DNA from: Sipunculus nudus
Lineage: Eukaryota; Annelida; Sipuncula; Golfingiida; Sipunculidae
DNA length: 64,000 nt
Reading direction: 5' to 3'
Assembly (NCBI GenBank): GCA_026874595.1
Contig: CM049320.1
Span: 42,046,714 to 42,110,713, forward strand
The notes below the pieces were generated by a model. It had not been told where the DNA came from. It saw only the letters and a list, made by a program, of their open reading frames with translations, and ran no database searches. The number at the start of each line of letters is the position of its first letter. The stretch's first letter is position 1. Below, piece by piece: positions 21,496 to 35,079 of this stretch. The position numbers were made by a program, and so were the translations under genes.

Positions 21496-24400
21496 TCATC
21501 ACATACAGGAAAAGTGAATTTTTAGTAAATGGCTTTTATGGATCCCTTTTCAGAATACTATATCACCTTTGATCCGTATGGCGGCCATTTTGACGGCTAT
21601 ATTAGGTTTTTGATAGATGAAATGAATACATTCATGTATGTTATGTCTAAGAGTTTTCAATGATGAGAATAAGTAAGATCTAAAAATGGTTATTATTGAA
21701 AAGAAATCTTAGTTGGAATGGATATGAAACGATTTTTGTCGATGCTAGAGTGGAAATACGATAAGTTAAATAATTTCCTGGGGGGGGGGGGGGGTTAAAT
21801 ACTGAGCGATATTACCAAACATGAAAACTGGAGGGGATGTGACTGAGACGCAGTAGGCCTAACATCACCAGAAGGAATAACAAAACGGTTTAATGGTCAA
21901 AAAGCAGTACTAATAAATATTTTAAGTGGAGGTAACGCCTCCATTTTTTAAATAATTTAACTACGTATATATGTATATCTGCAGAGTTCCATTCCGGTTT
22001 CGGACTACGTGACAGAGCAGTATCACACGCTTCCTCTCATTTTATATCTGGCGTCAACCAGGCCCGGCGACTGCTGTTTATGCTATCGCCAAAAGATGGC
22101 GCCACAGACTGGTCCTCAAATTAAATTGTCTATATAATACAACAACTCCGTGGATAAATCATAGCCAAGAAAAAGCAAAATATTTGAAAATTCACGCATA
22201 TGTTGGTTGCTGCATGAGTTCAGAGTGTCTGATTATCAGAATATAGGTTTATTTACATATTCTACAATGACTTACTGCAAAATAAATTAAATATATAATT
22301 GCTATTTCTTTCATCTAATCAAACATTATGTGTTCCTTGTTCCAATTACATTTAAACAGTGGTTCATATTTAAATTCAATTCAGGACCAAACGTACGTCC
22401 TTTCATTTACAGGAAAAATGATGTAAAATTACATTTGTAAGCAATATAACAGCCACAGAATCAAATCTAATCCAACATATTCCGATGGCCTGTATAATAT
22501 ATCTGCTGCGTTTATACCTGCACCATTGCTGGATTTAGAAGCCACAGTGCATTTTGGAGAAAAGGACTGCTTTGCCCATAATCTCTAGAGTCGTTATTTT
22601 ATGGGTGTATCCTGCATAGTGTGCGAGGATCATCCCCTCTCAGTTTGCAAAGTTACCTCTGAAGATATTATATCCACTTTCAACTCGTTGTCCTTTTGCA
22701 GCTGTCATGTCAACTGACAACATATAAACTATTTCGCGTGAAAAACGTGCCTCGGGGAAAAATGTCATTTTCTGAATGGTCAAGAACATGTAGCGACGTT
22801 TAAAAAGGAGATAGCTGGCCGAAGTAAAAAGAACAGTACAGGATCCAAGTAAACATAATACATGAATCTGTATAATGAATACATGAACATAACAAGAGGA
22901 ACCCCCCCCCCCCCCACCGGAACATGATGTTATAGTAATAGTCTCTGTTGATAGAGGGAAGCACCATTAAATCCACGTGTTTAGATTTCTGAATTGGTCA
23001 ACTCAATTAATTCTCACTTACTAACATAAGCATGTATTCGTGTACACTAGTATAATCAATACTCCCTAACTTCAAAAAGAAGCAAAACAAGAAAACTAAA
23101 CAAACAAACAAATAATTTGTCAATTTAATTTATACCCCAGATGTGTCTGGACATGTCCCTGTTTTTAAATTACTTGCAAGCTTACATAAAAAAAATAATT
23201 AAAACCACATATTGGCACAGGTTTATTGTACATAAAAAAGCAAAATTTAAGCACAAGGTTGATCTTAAGTCTCAGTAGATCTCAACAATACAGTTAAAAA
23301 TAAACATGACCATCATACACTTATTGCTTACCTCATATATGGTTTAACTGTCGCAGTCTCCTAAATTAAAAAGAAGCGAAAAAAAGCACCCCCTGAACCC
23401 GTAAAGTGGTTTTATCCTTAAATGGTGAATAGCATTTGGCTAGAGGTCACTCACTTATCACATTAGGGAGGGATTTCTATATGGAAAATTTTAAAAATCA
23501 GTCCAGGAGTTGTTTGTATAGTTCGTATATGTAATCCTCGTGCTTTCTCCAGTATTCTTAACGTCAGAACTTCAGTGACAGTCTATTTTTCTACTTGACT
23601 CGGTATGGACCAGGCCTGATTTCTCGAATTCTATAGCCTCCAAGTCCGAGTACAAGACTGAGTCCCTGAAAAACGTAAACTCCTGTCTGGACGCGAGTCC
23701 GCACTCAACTTCTCATGAGACAGAGTAACAGCACTCACTCTCCGCCATGAGGGCATGCGCTCATGCTGGTTTGTGTGTGTGTCTGTACGTGGGTTTGTGT
23801 GTGCGTGGGTCTGGGTTTTTTTCACAACATAACTCGCCGCATCATGTACGGAATCTCATGAAATTATAAGAGCATTTCGGGAATAGGCCTAGGAAGAACC
23901 GATTAGATTTTTGTGCGCATCCATTATCTCCGGTTTTTGGAGCGTCATTAAGGAATATTCACAAATGTACGGTCACTTATGCACGAATGAACCTGGGAAT
24001 ATGGGCAAAAAAATAAGTGAATGTAAACAAGATCTAGCCCCTTGTGCCGCGCAATGAGGCCTTTTGCCACCTGTTCACGTCACTGTCGAGCGCCGACATC
24101 CTCATGATGACGGTGTCAAATGTGTTCGCAGAGCGTTTATGAAACTAGTGATCTTAGGTGTGCTCATAGGTTCTGAGGTGATTTGATGCACTTCCGCTTA
24201 GTGAGGATTCCGCGTAAACCCATGTATCCATTACAGGCGGAGGCATGTATCCATTATAATGCAGATTTCTAGATATGGTCATGTTTTTGTCCTTCATTCT
24301 CCATCTTAATATATATCTTATCCTGGGCAAGAGGACAATATAATAGGGAGAAATATACTTAACTTCAGGAAGCAAGTTTGAGTAACAGTAAATCTAAAGT

Positions 24401-25369
24401 AACCATGCTGAAAGTAATATACTGGACTATAAAAAATTCAGATTAAAAACAATACTAAAAACGAAAACTGCGTAGATAAGATACTTCTTCATACAAAAGA
24501 TCACCTAATTAACTAACACTGCATAATACAGTCTAGGATATATGTTAACGTGTAGTTGACCCCTATTTGTGCAGTAGTAAATGGAAATATGCATTTTTAA
24601 ACTGCATTTGTATAGTTTTAAATGTTAACGTTTTGTTTTGGTCACAGAATGAAAAACCACTTTTATGCCTCGATGGGTAAATATTTGAATTTTATCGATC
24701 ACTGACATGAAGGCTTTATATTAACTTGCTGTTGAGTGAGTTTTTTAACAATGCTCTGTTTCGGTAATCATTTTATACTAGCTGCACCCGTGGAAATCCC
24801 CAAAAATATCGACATTGAAAGAAAAATTATTCTATTCCAGAAATCTCACCCAAAAAAATGGGAAGAGACGTGAGGTATATACAAGATGTACGAATTTTTA
24901 AGTGAGAAGTTTTTTTCCGATAAACAACATAGGTCCGACAGCTTCATTGCTTTGGAAATATCGTAGATTTAACGATTGTATACAGAAGCACTCTACCGTA
25001 AAATTATGTGAAAGATGTTTTGTATTATTTAAAACCCAGGCGACATCGTGAAACACGATGTTTATTCAGTGTAGTCAGTTGATGGTAGTCTAAGGCATGT
25101 TAAGGCGTGTTATCAGACACATGCGTTATTTATATACACATGCATATGTCGTTGAAGTCTCTTGTACGTGAAACGTATAGCTGCCAATATGGAAAAGATA
25201 AGCCCAGAAAAATATATTCCAACAGTATTAAATTTTTTGTTTAAGTACTGTAAATTGTCATGGAATAAGCAGGTCTGATGCAGGTTGATATATTTCGATG
25301 AAGCATTTAGCAAAGAAACCACTTCAGCCTTGGTTCGTTGCATCGTCTTTCAGCAAACTAACGCAAAAT
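21496..25369. other. Gene-free interval downstream of the glycosyltransferase
   Basis: AT-rich. It contains a poly-G run (about 21781-21794), a poly-C run (about 22903-22915) and a GT-rich stretch near 23768-23815. No coding signal was recognised. Confidence 0.6.
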
Positions 25370-26560
25370 GTAATATACGATTTTGCTGAAAATATGTAGA
25401 GGAGTAGAGTAAAACTGCATACTAATCCATAACATTTTTTTGAGGTTATCGGAATCACCGTAATATATTTTTTCTTTAGTGCCATCATCACAATTCCTTA
25501 AAGAAAGAATTTTTCCCTGAGCATGCAGTTTTTATGCAGTTGTTCTGCCACTCGTGAATCCGTGCTTCTGAACCCTGACAATGTTTTACACGAAACGTGC
25601 ACGTATGACAAACGACTGATTACTAGATTATGGCGGGGATTCAAAGTCCCCAAGAGACTGAGGACCCTAAGAAGTGCAATCCCCCCCCCCTCCCAGGCTT
25701 CCTTTTGAAAAAACCATAAATCGACCGAACCTTTAAAAACATGGTTATCATGGAAAGATACTTCTTAATGTATAAAAATAAACATACCTGTTAACCTATA
25801 TATAAAACGGTGATCGTGTAAAGGGTTTTAGCTCTTGTGTCCACTCAGCGGAAAAGTGCTCCCTATTAAAAGATTCACGTCGACTTGTGTTCCGCGCTTG
25901 AATCTGGAATCTTTGCTTCCTTTTGACAGACTAACATTCCTTAAACGGCGATATAATGGAAAGGGCGTTCAGTGGGGATAACGGGTCGCCTCCTAAAAAA
26001 AGCGTGACAGGCGAAAAATATTTTGCTGAACATTTGTAGAGGTTTTGGGTAAAGACATATCAATAGTCCATTTAATTTTGGAGGTAATACGAAATACCAC
26101 AATATATATTTTCTTATAAACCATTATGACAAAGGGCCAATCTTTTGTTCCCGTATGGAAGCCACCCATTCGTATTTATTTGTTCTGCCACTCGCAAGGT
26201 GAACAAATATATGTGAACCCTTCCCCCCATCCCCAACCCATCCCTAGACCCCCACCCCCACCCTACCCGAATGATAATTAAGTTGTGGGGCTTTTTTTAA
26301 ATTTCATAAAACACATGACTTGGCCGAACTTTTAAGACTATGGTGATCATGGAAAGATATTTTTGAATGTATAAAAATCAACATACCTGCAACCCATAAA
26401 AAAATTGTCAAACGGTGGTCCCATCACTGGACTCAGTGCCCAGTGCTGACCAAACTGAAAAGCCCTCGCATTGAAAGCGGAGTCATGTGGTCTTTGGATT
26501 AAAAACCTTTACTTCCTTTGAGAGAGAAAATTCCGTTATATGGGGGATCAATGGGGATTA
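25370..26560 (+). repeat. Diverged tandem duplication, unit about 640 bp
   Basis: Copy 1 (about 25370-25960) and copy 2 (about 26015-26550) share, in order, 'tttgctgaaMatNtgtagagg' (offset 641), 'ttctgccactcg', a C-rich tract, 'atggtNatcatggaaagata' and 'tgtataaaaatMaacatacc' (offset about 600), and a 'ttacttcctttgaNaga' stretch. Many substitutions and indels indicate an old event. Confidence 0.7.
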
Positions 26561-27424
26561 TAGTTGACCCGCGTGATCGCGTATTGCACAGAAATGCCTG
26601 TTGGGCAGGACATGCGCGCTGGCCACGGTCTTAACAGGCTAGTGAAAATCCCCGTGGGGCCTCGTGAAAAAGCGTCACAGGCGTGGAGGACCTTGCAGCA
26701 CAAAAGAAATAAGGGCAAATAGGAGAAATATTAAAATTATTAATTGATCAGCTTAATAGGCATAATACCGCAAAATAAAACTAACTTGATCTGTAAGAGC
26801 ACACCACCGTTACGTATGCCGAATTTGAAAAGTCAAATCAGAACGGAAGCAGGTGAAGTGGTCTAGAAAAAACAACTCCGTATTAATTATATAGAGCTAC
26901 GTTGTCATATTGTCATTAATAATTCAATGATAATATGAATATTACATTAATCAATAAAAACAAAGAGAAAATTGACTTCAATTTAGAATTTGACTGAAAG
27001 ATTATAGTCAGAGGCATATGTCCCACTGTGATAACCTGCTACATAATTACAGGCAAACACATTCAGCTTATGATTTACTTTACTACATCAAAATTTTTGG
27101 TAACAGTGACCTACATGTCAGTGTTCCTTAAAATACATCCTGTAACACACGATGAAAGGTAAGTCCGTGAGTAAAAGGCCACCAAATAAAGTGATATATA
27201 GAAGGAACAGGATATTAAGTTATAACAGACCTCCCCCGGGTAACGGCATCGACTATTTACTAGGTCTTCTCACGCTAAGATATGCGGTGATTTACCAATT
27301 AACGTCGTACAGAGTATGAGTAAATTGCAAATTGGGTATTGATCGGGCTACGTCCTTACACAATGCGATATTTCCCGTGACTGCATGCAACTAGTTTCTT
27401 CAGGTTATTGCTAGTTATATAATT

Positions 27425-27468
<44 letters not shown>

Positions 27469-28670
27469 GAGAGAGTGAAAGAAGAGGGATGGAGAATACG
27501 GCCTATGTGATTAAGAAAAAGAGGCATTGAAATAAGAACTGAAAGATGATATATTAACTGACAGATTCTGATTTGATAATCATTTTTTGTTCAAATAAAA
27601 CATGGAGACATAATTTTTGGAGCTTTGAAATAAGGATCATAAATGACCCATAACTAAAGAGCTTTAAAAGCACATATTTCCTTGCATATAATACCAAAGC
27701 AGGATAATTACCTTTCATTTTCTACTTTTATAGCTAAATAATATGTATTTATCTATGTATTACAGGACCCTTCTGTAAACAGAATTTTATCCTGATAAAG
27801 GCTACCCTGAAAGATGTTGTAATGAAACTTCCTTTAGGCACTTATGTATGGACTTGATCAAAGCTAAAAAGCAAAACATTTGTGAAAATGTCATCTGTGC
27901 GTCACCAAGCAGTGCTAGTTAACATAACTTTCTCGGCCACAATATTTGTAACTTGATTAAAACCGAGGCTGAAATTCTACCCTAAAATTCAACCTCAGCG
28001 TCCCATGACAATTTAATATTATTACAGTGTGGAACTGAAATGAATGAATAAGGACGAAATCAGATTGTCACTTTATCTTGTTTCAGGTCATTAGAGAGCC
28101 CACGTTCTCTTGCATCGCTATATTTGTTAGAAAGCAATCTCTGTGCAAAAGGTCTGGAGCTGGAGATTGGTCTAGAGATTGGGACTCAAGGGATACAAAA
28201 ATTACTTTTTATCAATCAGGATACTTCACGTTTACACTATAACTATCTCTAGCAGGTTTTCCTTTTCTGGATCTGCATGAATGTGTTCCAGTGAACATTA
28301 TCAGCCACGGTGCATGCATTCCAATGTGGACAGGGGATGGATCTCCCGGCTTAACCAATGAGAGACGGATTGTACGACGTATTGTACGACGACTCCCCCC
28401 GCCCTACCCACCCACCCAACACACACTTTAAAGCAAGGGGAATGGTCCATGTAATCACCCCTCCCCTCGATACTGTTAGAATAATATTAATATATTGAAC
28501 ATATTAATATTTAGAAAAACAGATTTTGGTCCCATTTCTGAATTTACTATGAAAATCATATATCTAAACCTGGTTTAAAATTAACATATACTTGAAACAT
28601 AATACCTTATTTTTTTAATGTTATACTTAATTGATATATATTTGAAATGTGTCACACAGACAATGAAAGT

Positions 28671-28701
<31 letters not shown>

Positions 28702-29490
28702 TTCAGTCCCAACTTTGATTACTCTACCATACCTTCGAGTCATCCCCCGAACCTTAATGATAAATTGACGGCATTGCTCGTTTCTACTATATTCCCGCAA
28801 GAAAAACTGCAGAACGTATTATATGCCTAACTTATGACTCAGACCTGGAATAATTCGAATGTTTGTATATATAGTCAATATTTGTGGTCATGAGTTGACA
28901 TTTCTACACAAGTTACTGTCATACTGCCGGTGTCCGTCTAAGCCATGGAACATGACAAAGTCAAAAGGTACCGAGGAAGCTCAAATTCATGAATGAAAGT
29001 TAACATCCGCTGAGTGGAGTATTTAGATGGCTAAAATCTGGAATTTACCCAGTTTTAGTTTTCTTAATTGTGCCATATACGAGTTGTTTTATAGCAAGAT
29101 TCCTCATTGGCAATAAGTTATATTTTACCTTATTTTATCTCTTTCTAGATCTTATTATTTGGCAAAAACGTAAATATATATTTATCGGACGCTCTAACCA
29201 TTTATCACTTTCAGATATATGAAATATTTTTTTTGACAAAAAGTGCCTCCTGAATTCAACTAACCGGCATCTGACTATATAACCTTACATAACAGAGAGC
29301 TCGCAGATGACGTATCGGCGTACTCCGTGACACCTATGACAAACATCGAGCACTCCTCTGACAGAGTTGAGAAAGAAACAGAGAGACTGATGGGGAAGCG
29401 GCAGTTGACTCCGCGTGACTGCACACACCCCAGGTTTATCCCGGTACAGTGTTGACAGACGTCGGACGCTTGTTGTTTCGCCAACTCCAC
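26561..29490. other. Gene-free interval
   Basis: AT-rich DNA with a (GA)n tract (27427-27475), an (AT)n tract (28675-28701) and a C-rich patch near 28386-28425. No supported gene. Confidence 0.6.
27427..27475. repeat. (GA)n microsatellite
   Basis: Nearly pure GA repeat of about 49 bp. Confidence 0.95.
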
Positions 29491-30215
29491 GACGCTGATC
29501 TCCGAGTATGACCTGAATCAATTAAGCCCCATTCATTATGAGTTATTACTATCTGTTTCTGTTTATTATACATTGAATCAATAATCATTACTCATGCTAT
29601 CAGTTCAGCGAACAGAAGGGATACAGACAAGGTTCCACGGTTCAGACAAACAATGAGTTCGACCCTAGGTTTATATATACATCGTCAAAATACTGCACTG
29701 AAACACCGCATCATACTAATTAGATTTATTTGTTTCTGAAGAAAACGGTAGATGGATATTATGCATTTCAGGTAGAATACCGGGGGTTGTGCTTCTCGAG
29801 CATTTCTCTGTTATATGCTGAAAATTCCACAATGCTTTTACATCTATAAAACTAGGAATCAGCACTCTATGAAATGCAAGCTTCCACCATGCTACCTAAA
29901 ATGTGTTTTCCTTCACTTATTCGGCCCATATTTCCAGGTCCATTCGTAAATAAGTGACTATACACTTGCGAATATTCCTTATGAAGTTCCTGATTGCGGA
30001 TGTACCAGAACCACATCACAATTTAATCGATCCTTCATTGGCCCATTCATGAAACGACCTAAATATTTCATAAGATTCCGTTCAAGATTACGTGAGTTAT
30101 GTTGTGAACAAATACACACTCAAACGCACACACACACGCACTGGGATGAACGCATACTCTCCAGCCAATAACTGTAAAACCTAGATACTTGTATTTAACA
30201 ACAGTTGGCATCGCA

Positions 30216-30442
30216 AGTCCGAATCCTTGACGGATAAAAGTCTTACGACATATTTGTAACACATTTTTATTTCAAAATATTTTACAATATTTGCAGGCCA
30301 AATACCTGGTAACTAATTTTTCTGAACTTTTATCGTTGGTGAGGGAGGCGATTTGGAACCCTGCTTGCTGGAAATCAACGTCATCGGCTCGAGCACCGAC
30401 TCAACTTTTTCGTATCGTTTCGTAAATCTGTATATATATATA

Positions 30443-30516
<74 letters not shown>

Positions 30517-30575
30517 TCAGAATCCTTGACGGATAAAAGTCTTACGACATATTTGTGTCACACTTTATTTCAAAT
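30216..30575 (+). mobile_element. Part-Y fragment inserted between 60-bp direct repeats
   Basis: Flanks 30216-30276 and 30515-30575 are near-identical ('gaatccttgacggataaaag' and on). The duplicate locus near 42047-42105 has this sequence once. The 238-bp insert matches 39837 onward and 44250 onward ('atttgcaggccaaatacctgg' start, 'tttcgtatcgtttcgtaaat' end) and terminates in an (AT)n run. Confidence 0.75.
30430..30514. repeat. (AT)n microsatellite
   Basis: About 85 bp of alternating AT with one interruption. Confidence 0.95.
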
Positions 30576-32126
30576 ACGGAAGTAAATCAGTATCAGGTAA
30601 TGCAGTCAGTATAATACTAGATGAATGATTTTATTGTATACTAGCTGATATACTCGGAAACCGGGGGTTTTACGCCTTTGGGGGGGGGGGGGGGGTCAGT
30701 GTAGGGACGAGGTAAGGAATAAAAGATTTCATAAACGTTATACGAAGAGAAGTATTGTAAACTGGTTGGTGGGTAAATCGTCAATATCAGATCCAGAGGG
30801 ATACAGATGTCCAGATTTTGTTTGATAGCAATGTATGAAGTGCAACTGAAAAATATATAGTGTAGAGGGAAGGAGAGCCTATAGTTAAAGCGCTGTGTAA
30901 AGAGCGTACTGTTTGTTATGACCTCGTATCCTGAATTGCAACACCAGAGGGGAGCACTGTATTTTTGTCCAATCAGATGAGACCTAGCTTGCGCTGGAAG
31001 ACACGGCCAAGCGAGGAATACACGGAGCCTAGCATGTTCATTTCGTTTTGAGTGACAGCTCATCGTCTCGGTAATGGTCTGAACAGGCCACAGGCTCGGA
31101 GAGAATTTCCGCAGACATAGTTTGCTTAGGGCCTTGGGCACATAGGATGCCCGGTCGGTGAGCTGTAATTCAAACGAAACGTAACAACAAAGGCTGCGTG
31201 CACACCTCGCTGGCTGGTTTCAGTTCTGCAGACAACAGATACATGACTACGCTAACACAGTCATACTGTCAGAATCGAATCGGTCGATGATGCGAGAATG
31301 CAGAGGAAGCAATTAAAATTCGACCGTTAACTTTATTCAAACGGTGCTTGAAGCGCAGCTATGGGCGGAGCCAGGATGCCTGTCGATTGTTTGTTTATTG
31401 GCATCTGGTTGGCTGCTTGTCACATCATACGCACGTGTTTTTCAGCGGACAACGAACCGCCGTCTGGTGTCTAAATATATCATAAACGGTCAAAGCTGGC
31501 AGCGTGAAAATCAGTTGCTTCTTTAGAAGCGTAAGATTTCCGCTGCCTCGGGAAAGTAGGTGATAGCAGACACGTAATTTAGAAACCACTCAAAAATCAC
31601 TCCAAATGATGTGTTTATTAAAATGAACCAAAACTAGTGGCGGATCCAGATGTCCCCTGCTATATAGAGAATATTTTAAGTATGTAAAGTAATGAAGGAA
31701 TTTTGAAACATCCTTCTAAAAAATATGAGGAAATTCTGTTCTCTTAAATATATTTGCATAACGTAGTCAAACTTTACGTGTGGCGTGCTAAAATATTTCT
31801 AGTTCTCGTTAATTTGGATATTAACTTGAAAGTCCAAACATTGAATAATTTATAACATGTTGATATCTATACGGTGCAAATGTCCACTTACATTTATAAC
31901 TTGCAAAATATCATACTTTAAATGCAATGCTTTTGGTAGCATAATTGATATGTTCAAGTCGCATTTTAAATCTGCGTTAAACAGAGTGTAAAACCGGCTT
32001 CTGTGGTCTAAGCAGCCCCCCTGGACTCAACAGAGTACAGGTGGTGAGAGATCTAGTATTAGCCGAGGTGCCGTGAAATTTTCCACAGCCCCAGCTGAGC
32101 TCTGTAGGCTAATGGGAAGGCGAAAT

Positions 32127-32168
32127 GGGGGGGGGGGGGGGAGGCGAAATGGGGGGGGGGGGGGGGGG
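32127..32168. repeat. Twin poly-G runs
   Basis: Two runs of about 15 and 18 G, each preceded by 'aggcgaaat', i.e. a duplicated short unit. Another poly-G run lies near 32440-32453. Confidence 0.9.
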
Positions 32169-35053
32169 TTCTCAGTGTTTTGACCAAACAGAGTGTAATA
32201 ACGGAAAGACTCCCTATCTAAATCACAGGGCTGATCATTAGTTAACTCAACTTATGAAATATATTGTTATCAATTGTGGGTAAATTAATAATTTAATTGC
32301 TAGGGAATAAAATAATAAAAATAAAAATGAAAAATTATTAATAATAACTGCGAAAAGAAATGGATAAAATGAGAGATGTTAGAGCTCAACCGGGGCCCCC
32401 TCTGGATCAGTGGTTTCAGGGCCACAGGTCTAGAAAACGGGGGGGGGGGGGGGTAGCTAAGTCCATTAAAAACGTTTGCGGGGCCTGAAAGGATGCCCCC
32501 GCCCCCGCCCGGATCCGCTTCTACGATTGTTGTTGCTGACATTTTCGGCGGTAAGCTCTCCACTTTGGTCGGAAAACACGCAACATGATGTGTACATTAA
32601 GAATTATTTATTCTCATATCGACCTTGTCACTGTGGGGACGATAAACTTAAAAATGAGGTATGGCAAAGTGTCATACGCAATGCGGTTACAGAATACATT
32701 GAGGACAAAGGTAGAGCGAATTCCTTTTATAAGTTTTAGATAATCTGCAGTCTTGTCGGTGACTGAGAGCTTTGTCATTTTGATCTATTAGCGAATTTGA
32801 CGGTATGTAGAGAGAACCCCAACTCCAAGCTTATCGCTGCTTGAACTATTTACTTTTTGTTCATATATTTTCACAAACGCAGATACCATCATGATGATCA
32901 TTGATGCCTATATAACATCTGTGTTCAATTAACATGTGTGTCGCTATGAAGGCGAGTATGTCTGATTAACCAAAACGTAATGAGAACGATCAGAAATGAA
33001 AATGCTAAACGGCTTACGTAAATGTCATGCCTTTATACATGTCAGCAATTTAATGTGGGCGTCCATCATGTTATCGGTGAGATCAGTCACTGTCTTGTTA
33101 AACCGGTTCCCCTGTATCTGGACACAGTGTAGACAAATGTACTAGTTATTCACGGGATCAGTTATAACCATAGATGGGATACACATCATGACTTCACGTG
33201 TTACAGTTTTAACCTATACTTACACACTAACCATGAAACCGGCCTTTAAAAAATAAAATGATGGGGCCTGCGAGTCATGACACCAGTCATAACTGAACAG
33301 TCGCTTTAAGGATGGAATCAAAATTTTGACGGAGTGGTATTATTTCAAATCTTTTCTTTTGCGCAGCACCAGTTTTCTTGAGCTAGTTTCAACAGCTGCC
33401 ATGGCGCTATCCAAGACTATTTCTCAAAGGGCGTTTTTTTAATGTGATATTTGAGTATTTATATGGAAGAAAGCCTAAACTAAAAACCGATCACAATCTC
33501 ATGGGTTGTTCTGTCACACCAACTTCTACAGCAGTTAAATAACGACATTTGGGTGGTAATTTACTGCTACCTAAAGACCCATCCACCAAAAATGTTTCGT
33601 TCTGTGCATATATTTAGGGTTCTTTAGTTAGTGTTTTCGATACGTGTTCATGTCACATAACATGCAGTTAAACCACTTCACGTCCGCCGACATATATGTT
33701 CACATATATACTTTTAAACATCATAGACGTGTACTTTGATGTTCCTCTGAAATATGTATTTAATGTTACATTAATCCCTTGGCGGGTCTGCAGGGTGACC
33801 GTTTCTGCACGGCCTGGAATATTTGCTGTCCCGTGGGATATAAATGTTTGATGAATGTCACAGCTTTGCCGGCCAGCATATTCCACTTGCCTTTATTTTA
33901 TTAGCATATTGTTAATACTGTACAATTTATTGTTATACAGCGGATCATAAAACCTTCATGTTCTGATGAAACAGGATGATCTCATTGAAAAGAGACTCCA
34001 TATGACCGAATTAGATAAATTGTGCCGTTTCTATATAATATTCCGTTTATTATCTAATCCTCGGATTGGAGGGGGCGCAGACCCTTACAATTGTACTTAG
34101 GTGCACTAAATGTGGCATCACGACCAAACCTCTAAAGGAGCGGGGCCGGTTATCTCCGGGGAAGAAAAAAATAATCACAGGACAGATTTTAAATATATCA
34201 AGAGAGTAATAAAGTGGAGTTTTACACTTATGTTCGGTGTTTCACAAAACCGTGCGGTTCATACGAACAATCTGCCAGCATAACTCTTTCTAATCTTTTG
34301 CCATGAAAAAAGCGAATGTTTGTTTTTTTAAGATGTAACTCGCATCTGTTGTCGAACCTGATCATCTATAGACTGGTCCCTTCTCTATTCCTCGAAATCG
34401 CAGGAAGAATCAACTCCTCAGATTCATAAGTCACATGTTTCCCTGGTGCAACATTAAACTAGGAAACAAGAAAAGTGGAACGATCCAGGCAGTAGCGAGT
34501 ACTCCCGGAGTATGTTCTTTTCTCACTTTGATTTTATAACATTACTATTTATCTTTTATTCCTTTCTTTCGAAACATGAGGAGTGACCATGTACAGCTAG
34601 CTCCACCTGCAGGACGGGATTGGTGATTGTTGGATGAATAATAAAAAGTTTACCTGTAGTAATAGAAGGCATCACCATAATATCGTGCGACAGCCGGGAG
34701 TTTATCAGGAATAACTACACACACCGAAAAGGCCAGGAGAATATAGATATCACTCCACGATTTTATCAGATAGAGGATAATAATCTATTCGTATATATTT
34801 CAAAATTCATACTTTAAAATCCATACTGGAGAAGACTGACTTTATGATGCAGTGTAGAATAGTTTGACCTAATATTTGATGCTCAGTTTTCGAGAAATTT
34901 GCATTTTCGACGGTCTCGAAGGGCATGAAGTATAAAACACGTCATAACCTGTATAAGGACGTCACGCATCCCGCTGACTGTCACCTGTGACAACTATTAA
35001 TACAGTTATTATATCCAGTGGCGGATCAAGAGGGGAAGCTATCGGGGCTGAAG

Positions 35054-35079
35054 CCCCCCTCCCCCCCCCCCCCCCCCCC
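35054..35079. repeat. Poly-C tract
   Basis: C-run broken by one T, just inside the left end of the hAT-like element. Confidence 0.9.

Larger units (their letters stand above)
29491..33946 (+). repeat. Segmental duplication, unit 1, part X
   Basis: Homologous to 41277-44065. Both begin gacgctgatctccgagtatg and end at gttatacWgcggatc. Collinear shared blocks: 29491-30260, 30515-30890, 31560-31945 and 32990-33946. Unit-1-specific material: 30277-30514 (a fragment of part Y), 30890-31555, and about 31945-32990 (with poly-G runs). No gene was recognised inside. Confidence 0.85.

Noticed and set aside
30641-31141. 166-codon minus-strand open frame
   Set aside because: It runs into a poly-G tract (PPPPP), is not preserved in the paralogous copy near 42200-42580, and matches no family I know.
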